From the NCBI RefSeq assembly GCF_030733685.1, contig NZ_JASHIM010000004.1:62001-126000 (forward strand): a stretch of 64,000 nt of DNA. Reading direction: 5' to 3'. Position 1 is the stretch's first letter. Each line of letters starts with the position of its first letter. Of this stretch, positions 58,985 to 64,000 are shown in pieces. The notes beneath the pieces were generated by a model, which was given only the letters and a program-made list of their open reading frames with translations, was not told the DNA's origin and searched no databases. The translations under genes and the position numbers were made by a program. The DNA is from Roseovarius sp. MMSF_3281 (GTDB lineage: Bacteria > Pseudomonadota > Alphaproteobacteria > Rhodobacterales > Rhodobacteraceae).

Positions 58985-59062
58985 CGTACGAGTCGTACGT
59001 TTTACCCCCGGTTTTCGTACGAAAATCCGGCTGGGTGCGACAGCTTTCGTACGAGTCGTACG
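58985..59062 (+). repeat. Three-box palindromic element touching the end of the lipid-type operon
   Basis: Double box CGTACGAGTCGTACG at 58985-58999 (centre 58992), single TTTTCGTACGAAAA centred at 59018.5 and a second double box at 59048-59062 (centre 59055). Spacings 26.5, 36.5 and 63 bp are identical to the copy at 26424. The first base of the element follows the TAA stop codon of the ligase gene. The gap (58985-59176) separates convergent genes, and the part after the element holds no gene. Confidence 0.88.
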
Positions 59063-59176
59063 AAACGTCATGTCGAAACGAGGTCTTTCAGCGGCATTCG
59101 AGGGCCGTCCTTGGTGGCGAAGCTGGCGGTCATGTGACGCGGTACGGCGGTTATCGCGGCCTGACCTTCGCCGGTG

Positions 59177-61327
59177 TCAACGCGTGGGGGCCACGTTCAA
59201 CTCGAATTGCCGGACACTGGCCTTGGGGCTGTCGTCCTGCGTGAGGCTGGAGCCGCCGCGCATGGTTGTCCCGAAGGCGGCCACGTCCAGGGCGGAGGCG
59301 ATATCGGACAGGTTGGCCGGGGTGCCTGCGTTTTGCTCCCGGGTCGTGATCACGCTGTCCTGTTCCAGAAAGGACAGGTCCTGTATCAGGGTGCCGCGCG
59401 CGGCAGGGGAGACAACCACGACCAGACGCTCGCGGCCAAAGGCGCTGTCGGTGATGCCGACCAGCCCCTTGTCGAGGCGGTCGCCGGGTTGCATCCGGCC
59501 CTTCCACATGTGGCTGATGCTGTAATTGGCGTCGATGTAGAGCGCGTTGAGGTCCACGGCCTGACCCATGTTGTTCAGCGCCATGATATGCAGTTCATCC
59601 CCCGGGATCATGCGTGGCACCTTGGCGGTGCTGATCGGGGTCAGCTCTGTCTTGCCCGCCTCGTTGGGGTTGCGGGTTTGCAGTGTGACCTCGACATCCA
59701 GCGAGGCGGCGCCAAAGGCATCGCCCATGCGCATGACATTGAGGGCGCGGGCCATTTTCGACAGGGTGTCGCCCATGGCCGAGGTCAGTGCCCCGGTGTC
59801 CTTGTCCGCCGTCGAGATGGAGGGCGCTTGCGGATCGAAGAGGCCGGAGGCGGGCAGCACCCAGACCGCATCGGGCCGGGGGCTTTGCGGGGCGATGGCA
59901 AGGCGCAGGTCGGCGGGGGCGCCGGGATCGACGAAGGTGATGCGCGGCCCCAGGGTGCCGTTTGCCGCAAGTGCGCGCGTGGCCGCGTGCGCGGCCTGTG
60001 TGGCGGGGCCGTTCAATTCGGGCAGGGCGATCTGCAATTGGAAGTCGAGGCCGGTTTCGAGTTTGCGCAGGTAGGCCCCACGCGGGATATCACCCAGTGC
60101 GAGGGCGTCCCGGGTTTCGGTGGCAATCGGCGCGGCGTTGGCCTCAAGCGCGCTGGCGCGGGTAATCCGGGCATGACCCAAGGCGGCGGTCCCCGGATCG
60201 GCGGGAGAGGCCATGATGGCCAGCCTGTCGCCCTCGTTCAGCCCAAAGAGCGTGCCCGCCGGGATTGAGACCGTGCCGGTTTCATAGTCGGGCGTGAGCG
60301 GCCATTGGGCAAGGCGGCCCGCATCGCCCCGCCCGAAGACCGGGCGATCCAGATCGCCTTCGAAGTAAGGGGTGGAGCGGGCCAGCCGCGAGACGGCATA
60401 GCGGCGCAGCACCTCTTGGCCCAGTTGTTCGTAGGTCATGTTGCCGTTCGCGGCCAGCGACTGGAACAAGGTGAAGGTGAAGACCCCATGGGGTTTGCGG
60501 CCCGTCTTGCCGGGGGGCATGTTCATCTCGGGCGTGGGTTCATTGGTTTGCGCGGCGTAGAAGGCCACGAAGGCGCCTTTTTCCTGCGCGTTGCCGGGCA
60601 GGGCGCGCGTGGTGGGGGCGCCGGCGATGTCGAGGGCGGTATCCTCGGGCGTGACCGGCAGGGTGTTGCCGGGGATGCCAAGCACGTCGGGGCCCAGTTT
60701 GCGCATCACGACCTTGTCTTCGCCGCTGGGCGCGCTGCGGGTGACGGTGCCGGAGTGGCAACTGTCGAACACCGCCCAGACATTGGCCCCGCGGGCGCGC
60801 AGGGCGGCGATCCTTTGGCCGATCTCATCGTCCACGAGGGCGTTTTCGACCTTGCCAGCCGCGTTTGCCCATGGGCCGATATCGACGGGCAGGAACAATT
60901 CGTCCAGACCGTCGATTTCCGTTGCCGGGTCGCGGGCCGGGGCCTGTGTGCCGTGGCCTGCGAAGTGCAGATAGACGAAATCTCCCGGGGCGACGGAGGT
61001 TTCGAGCGCGTCGAAGGCGGCGCGGATACGCGCCAGCGTTGCCGGGCCGTCGGCATTGTCGGTTTCGCCCAGAAGGGTGATGTCTTGCGGGGTGAAGGGA
61101 ATGGGGGCCGCATTCACAAGGTAATCGTGGACAAGCGCGACGTCGTTGGTGGTGCCCTTGAGCCAGTAGCGTTCGTCGAGGGCCGGATAGGTGGCGGCCC
61201 CAACAAGCAGGGCGTGATTGTTCCCGGCCAAAACGGGTGACGCGTGCAGCGGGCCCCAAAGTGCCAAGGTGAAGAGCCCGGAAAAACGGCAGACGGTTTG
61301 GCAAATGCCAAGAATTCGGGACAGCAT
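59177..61327 (-). CDS. Exported caspase-fold (peptidase C14) protein with C-terminal DUF4384-like domain
   Basis: A 716-residue protein. Residues 1-30 look like a Sec signal (LFTLALWGPLHA). The caspase domain (about 35-330) has the catalytic pair H125 in YLHFAGHGTQ and C190 in VFDSCHSGTV, and the usual start NNHALLVGAATYPALDE. The C-terminal part (about 590-690) with RMIPGDELHIMALNN, YIDANYSISHMWKG and ERLVVVVSPAARG resembles DUF4384. Start at 61327 with AGGTG upstream. It diverges from a Sel1-repeat protein gene 131 bp away; the two probably work together outside the cytoplasm. Confidence 0.87.
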   Translation of the reverse strand: MLSRILGICQTVCRFSGLFTLALWGPLHASPVLAGNNHALLVGAATYPALDERYWLKGTTNDVALVHDYLVNAAPIPFTPQDITLLGETDNADGPATLARIRAAFDALETSVAPGDFVYLHFAGHGTQAPARDPATEIDGLDELFLPVDIGPWANAAGKVENALVDDEIGQRIAALRARGANVWAVFDSCHSGTVTRSAPSGEDKVVMRKLGPDVLGIPGNTLPVTPEDTALDIAGAPTTRALPGNAQEKGAFVAFYAAQTNEPTPEMNMPPGKTGRKPHGVFTFTLFQSLAANGNMTYEQLGQEVLRRYAVSRLARSTPYFEGDLDRPVFGRGDAGRLAQWPLTPDYETGTVSIPAGTLFGLNEGDRLAIMASPADPGTAALGHARITRASALEANAAPIATETRDALALGDIPRGAYLRKLETGLDFQLQIALPELNGPATQAAHAATRALAANGTLGPRITFVDPGAPADLRLAIAPQSPRPDAVWVLPASGLFDPQAPSISTADKDTGALTSAMGDTLSKMARALNVMRMGDAFGAASLDVEVTLQTRNPNEAGKTELTPISTAKVPRMIPGDELHIMALNNMGQAVDLNALYIDANYSISHMWKGRMQPGDRLDKGLVGITDSAFGRERLVVVVSPAARGTLIQDLSFLEQDSVITTREQNAGTPANLSDIASALDVAAFGTTMRGGSSLTQDDSPKASVRQFELNVAPTR

Positions 61328-61458
61328 GGGGCACCTGTTCGCGCTAAGAAGGCTTGAGCGGCAAAGTGTTAGTGATTTTTCCCGACCCGTCAAATCCGGC
61401 GCGTGGCTTGGCTTGGCCTTGCATCGAATCCCCTGCCGTCTATCATTCGGGTTTGACC

Positions 61459-64000
61459 ATGATGAGGCGGCCGATCCACGTGATACGTTTTTATTCCCTA
61501 CTTGTGGCAGGCGTGCTTGCCTTGGTGCCGGCCACGGGGTGGGCTGCGTCCTGTGCCGAACTGGCGGCCCCGATGCAATCCCCGGCGATCGGGGTGCGGT
61601 TCGATGACATCAGGACCGAGGCCGCCTTGCTAGCCTGCGAGGCGGCGGTTGAGGCAGACCCCGCCGACCATGCAAGCCGTGCCCATCTGGCGCGGGTTTA
61701 CAACAAGCTGGGCCAGCAACGGCGGGCTTTTGACCTGCTGGACGATATCCGCGACAGCGATGACCCCGATGCCTTGGCCTATCTCGGGGTGATGTTCGAC
61801 GACAAGGATGAACCCTGGGCCGATCCGGCATTGGCCTTCGGGTATTTCGAGCGCGCGGCGGCGGCGGGCAACCTGTTTGCCATGTCGAACCTTTCCAACA
61901 TGCTAATGGACGAGGATGGCGCCTTTTACGACCCCGAGCGCGGCCAAGCGGTGCGGCGCAAGGCCGCCGAGGGCGGCAACCCCTTTGCCGCGGAGAACCT
62001 TGCCCGAAACCTGATGTATGGCGATGACGCCAATGAGGCACATATGGCGGAGGCGGTGACGTGGTACAAGCTTGCGGCCAAGGGCCGGTCACCGCGTGCC
62101 ATGGCCGAGCTGGGGCGGGCTTACCGGTATGAGAAAGGGGTCAAGCGCGACGATGCCGTCGCGCGGGCGTGGTGGGAAAAGGGGGATGCGCTGGGGAACA
62201 ACTATTCCACTTATCAACTGGCAAACCTCTATCGTTTCGGCAACGGGGTTGCGAAAGACCTCGACAAGGCCGCCGCGCTGTTCACCAAGGCGGGCGACAA
62301 TGGCTATGCCAAGGCCTATTACGCCTTGGGCAGATTGTATCGGTTCGATACTGCCGGGGCGCATGAGAAAGCCGTCAAAGCATGGCGCAAGGCCGCGAAA
62401 CTGGGGTATGCCGCCGCCTATGACGAGCTTGGGGTGGCCTATTACTTCGGGCGTGGTGTGCCGCAGGATTATGCCGAGGCCGCGCGGCTGAGCATGATCG
62501 GGGCCGAGATGGGGAACCGCCGGACGCAGGCGACGATTGCCGACATGTTGTTCAACGGCATCGGCGTGACCCGCGACGAGCAGACCGCCGTGAAGTGGTA
62601 CCAGGAGGCGGTTGAGGACGGATACGCCTATGCCATGCATAAACTGGCGATTGCCTATGGTGATGGACGCGGGGTTGAGCAGGACCTTGAAAAGGCATTC
62701 GAGTTGTATTCGCAAGCCGCGCAAAAGGATGAAGAGCGGGCCTTTCTGTCGTTGGGTTATGCGCTGACCAATGGGGCGGGTACCGAGGCCGACCCCGAGG
62801 CGGGGATCAAGTGGTATTTCAAAAGCAATAGTGCCGTCGCCAAGTCCAACATCGCCGAGCTTTATCAAAAGGGTCTGGGGGTGGAGCAGAGCGACAAGAA
62901 GGCAAGGTATTGGTATCGCCGGTCTTCCAATCAGAAGCATCCGCGCGCCATGCGCAAATATGCCGAGATACTGATCGAGGATGGCACGCCCGACGCCTTG
63001 CAAGAGGCGGCCGCGTTGTACCTGACGGGGGCGTCGCGGGGGGATATCAAGGCCGAGCGGCGCTTGAACCGGGCGTTCGCGCAAGACGATGATCCCTTGG
63101 CGCCGGTCTTGCAGGCGGTGTTCGACGAGAACACCAAGGATGTGATCAAGCTGGGCCGCCGGTACGAAGAGGTGCGCGTGAGTTGCCTTGTTCTGTTGGT
63201 GGATTGTGGCAAGCTGGCCAAGCAGAAGCTGCATTTGGCCAATGCCGCCAACTGGTATCGCCGGGCGGGAGGGGCCCCGGAGGCGCAGTTCCGCCTTGGC
63301 CGGTTGCTGAGCGCCAATCCGCAGGTTGCGCAAGGCCCGACCGAAGCGGCGGATGTCTTGGCCGCCGCCAAGGCGGCGGGCAATGCCGATGCGGGCCTGT
63401 GGCTGGCCATGCAGGGGGGTGCGTCACCGCGGGACGCTTCCGAGGCCATGCGCGGCGCACTGGATGGATTGGAGGCGGAGGAGGCCGCGCGGCTGGCGCT
63501 GTTGTCGGTGGTGGGCCGGTTCGGGGATGATGCCATCGGCCCGGGCTGGACATGGTTGGAGGCCAAGGCGGACGCGGGCGAGGCCGAGGCGCAGGCGGCA
63601 ATCGTGGGCGCGGCGCTGTTCCTGGGCAATTTCGACATGGCCGCCAAGCGGATCAAGGCGCTGGGCCCGGGGGCCGCCAGCTTCGATCTTGAGGCGGTGG
63701 ATTACACGTTGCGCCAGGCGCTGACCTTCCTGATGGGGTCCGTGCGCGACGGGGTGACGCCGGATGCCGGGCAATTGGACGATATCGGCACGCTTTTGGA
63801 TGTGCTGGCCGAAACCCGCGCCGAACAGACCGGTGAATTGCGCCTGATGCTGAAGGAGGTGCGCTATCGCCTGGCGACGCGGGAGGATTTCACCCCGCTT
63901 CGGATCGAAAGCACGCAGCCTGCCGATCTGCGGTTGACGGGTATCGACGAGCGTATCGCGGACAAGACCAAGGGGCTGGGAGAATCGGCTTTGCTTGTGC
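61459..64000 (+). CDS. Long Sel1-repeat protein, exported (3' end outside window)
   Basis: The frame stays open to the last base: at least 847 residues. It begins MMRRPIHVIRFYSLLVAG with an N-terminal signal ending near GWAAS. From about residue 120 to 520 it is a run of about 36-residue Sel1 repeats, for example AVTWYKLAAKGRSPRAMAEL, AVKWYQEAVEDGYAYAMHKL and ARYWYRRSSNQKHPRAMRKY; a second, less regular helical region follows. Sel1 repeats are protein-binding solenoids. Divergent from the caspase-fold gene, sharing its control region; it may scaffold or regulate that protease. The first of two adjacent ATGs is used. Confidence 0.85.
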   Translation, partial: MMRRPIHVIRFYSLLVAGVLALVPATGWAASCAELAAPMQSPAIGVRFDDIRTEAALLACEAAVEADPADHASRAHLARVYNKLGQQRRAFDLLDDIRDSDDPDALAYLGVMFDDKDEPWADPALAFGYFERAAAAGNLFAMSNLSNMLMDEDGAFYDPERGQAVRRKAAEGGNPFAAENLARNLMYGDDANEAHMAEAVTWYKLAAKGRSPRAMAELGRAYRYEKGVKRDDAVARAWWEKGDALGNNYSTYQLANLYRFGNGVAKDLDKAAALFTKAGDNGYAKAYYALGRLYRFDTAGAHEKAVKAWRKAAKLGYAAAYDELGVAYYFGRGVPQDYAEAARLSMIGAEMGNRRTQATIADMLFNGIGVTRDEQTAVKWYQEAVEDGYAYAMHKLAIAYGDGRGVEQDLEKAFELYSQAAQKDEERAFLSLGYALTNGAGTEADPEAGIKWYFKSNSAVAKSNIAELYQKGLGVEQSDKKARYWYRRSSNQKHPRAMRKYAEILIEDGTPDALQEAAALYLTGASRGDIKAERRLNRAFAQDDDPLAPVLQAVFDENTKDVIKLGRRYEEVRVSCLVLLVDCGKLAKQKLHLANAANWYRRAGGAPEAQFRLGRLLSANPQVAQGPTEAADVLAAAKAAGNADAGLWLAMQGGASPRDASEAMRGALDGLEAEEAARLALLSVVGRFGDDAIGPGWTWLEAKADAGEAEAQAAIVGAALFLGNFDMAAKRIKALGPGAASFDLEAVDYTLRQALTFLMGSVRDGVTPDAGQLDDIGTLLDVLAETRAEQTGELRLMLKEVRYRLATREDFTPLRIESTQPADLRLTGIDERIADKTKGLGESALLV

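Noticed and set aside
1-64000. tRNA, rRNA or insertion sequences
   Set aside because: I looked in the larger gaps for cloverleaf-like or transposase-like sequence and saw none.

Overview
The window is GC-rich DNA with dense genes, many four-base start/stop overlaps and alphaproteobacterial marker families (UPF0262, DUF1150 beside hsp20, a bifunctional sulfate adenylyltransferase/APS kinase, lgt-midA-pgeF). It looks like a chromosomal segment of a Rhodobacteraceae (Roseobacter-group) bacterium. I see no tRNA, rRNA, CRISPR array, transposase or integrase.

Region by region: 0-10 kb holds hisD (cut by the left edge), an amino-acid exporter, a pirin, an EamA transporter, a cobalamin riboswitch ahead of an unknown 90-residue protein, UPF0262, a small phosphatase, purE/purK, and hsp20 with a sigma-32-type promoter. 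From 10 to 27 kb lie two glycosyltransferases, the PAPS-forming sat/cysC fusion, a di-heme peroxidase behind an Irr-like box, trxB, an Lrp regulator, a Hint-domain protein, lgt-midA-pgeF, ubiK, a phage-CII-like protein, a FabH-like synthase, a D-2-hydroxyacid dehydrogenase, proC and a YbjN protein. At 27-28 kb is a PAPS-type sulfotransferase in less GC-rich DNA.

From 27.9 to 38.3 kb a LysR gene faces a ten-gene set: a polyamine-type ABC importer, class III aminotransferase, BKACE enzyme, acetyltransferase, acetylpolyamine-amidohydrolase-like enzyme, FAD oxidoreductase and RidA. Together they look like a route that imports, deacetylates, deaminates and cleaves an amine. From 38.3 to 45.9 kb a second LysR system combines an enolase-superfamily enzyme, a TauE/SafE permease, a tripartite tricarboxylate transporter and a thiamine-diphosphate enzyme. 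At 45.9-49.5 kb sits a sulfur operon (two half-size YeeE/YedE proteins, a persulfide-dioxygenase-like hydrolase, SulP).

From 49.7 to 59.0 kb seven genes overlap end to start: HMG-CoA reductase, UbiA prenyltransferase, a PEP-synthase/rifampicin-phosphotransferase-like enzyme, a BtaA-like aminocarboxypropyl transferase, a phytol/dolichol-kinase-like protein, an acyltransferase-like protein and an AMP-forming ligase. I can match this set to no pathway I know; it looks like isoprenoid or lipid synthesis. The window ends with an exported caspase-fold protein diverging from a long exported Sel1-repeat protein cut by the right edge.

The most unusual signal is non-coding. Four intergenic places carry a 78-bp element of three palindromic boxes (double, single, double). 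Box centres are always 26.5 and 36.5 bp apart, so the outer boxes are 63 bp (six helical turns) apart. One locus has two copies in tandem, the second with TGTACA in place of CGTACG, and a fifth place keeps the first two boxes at the right spacing.
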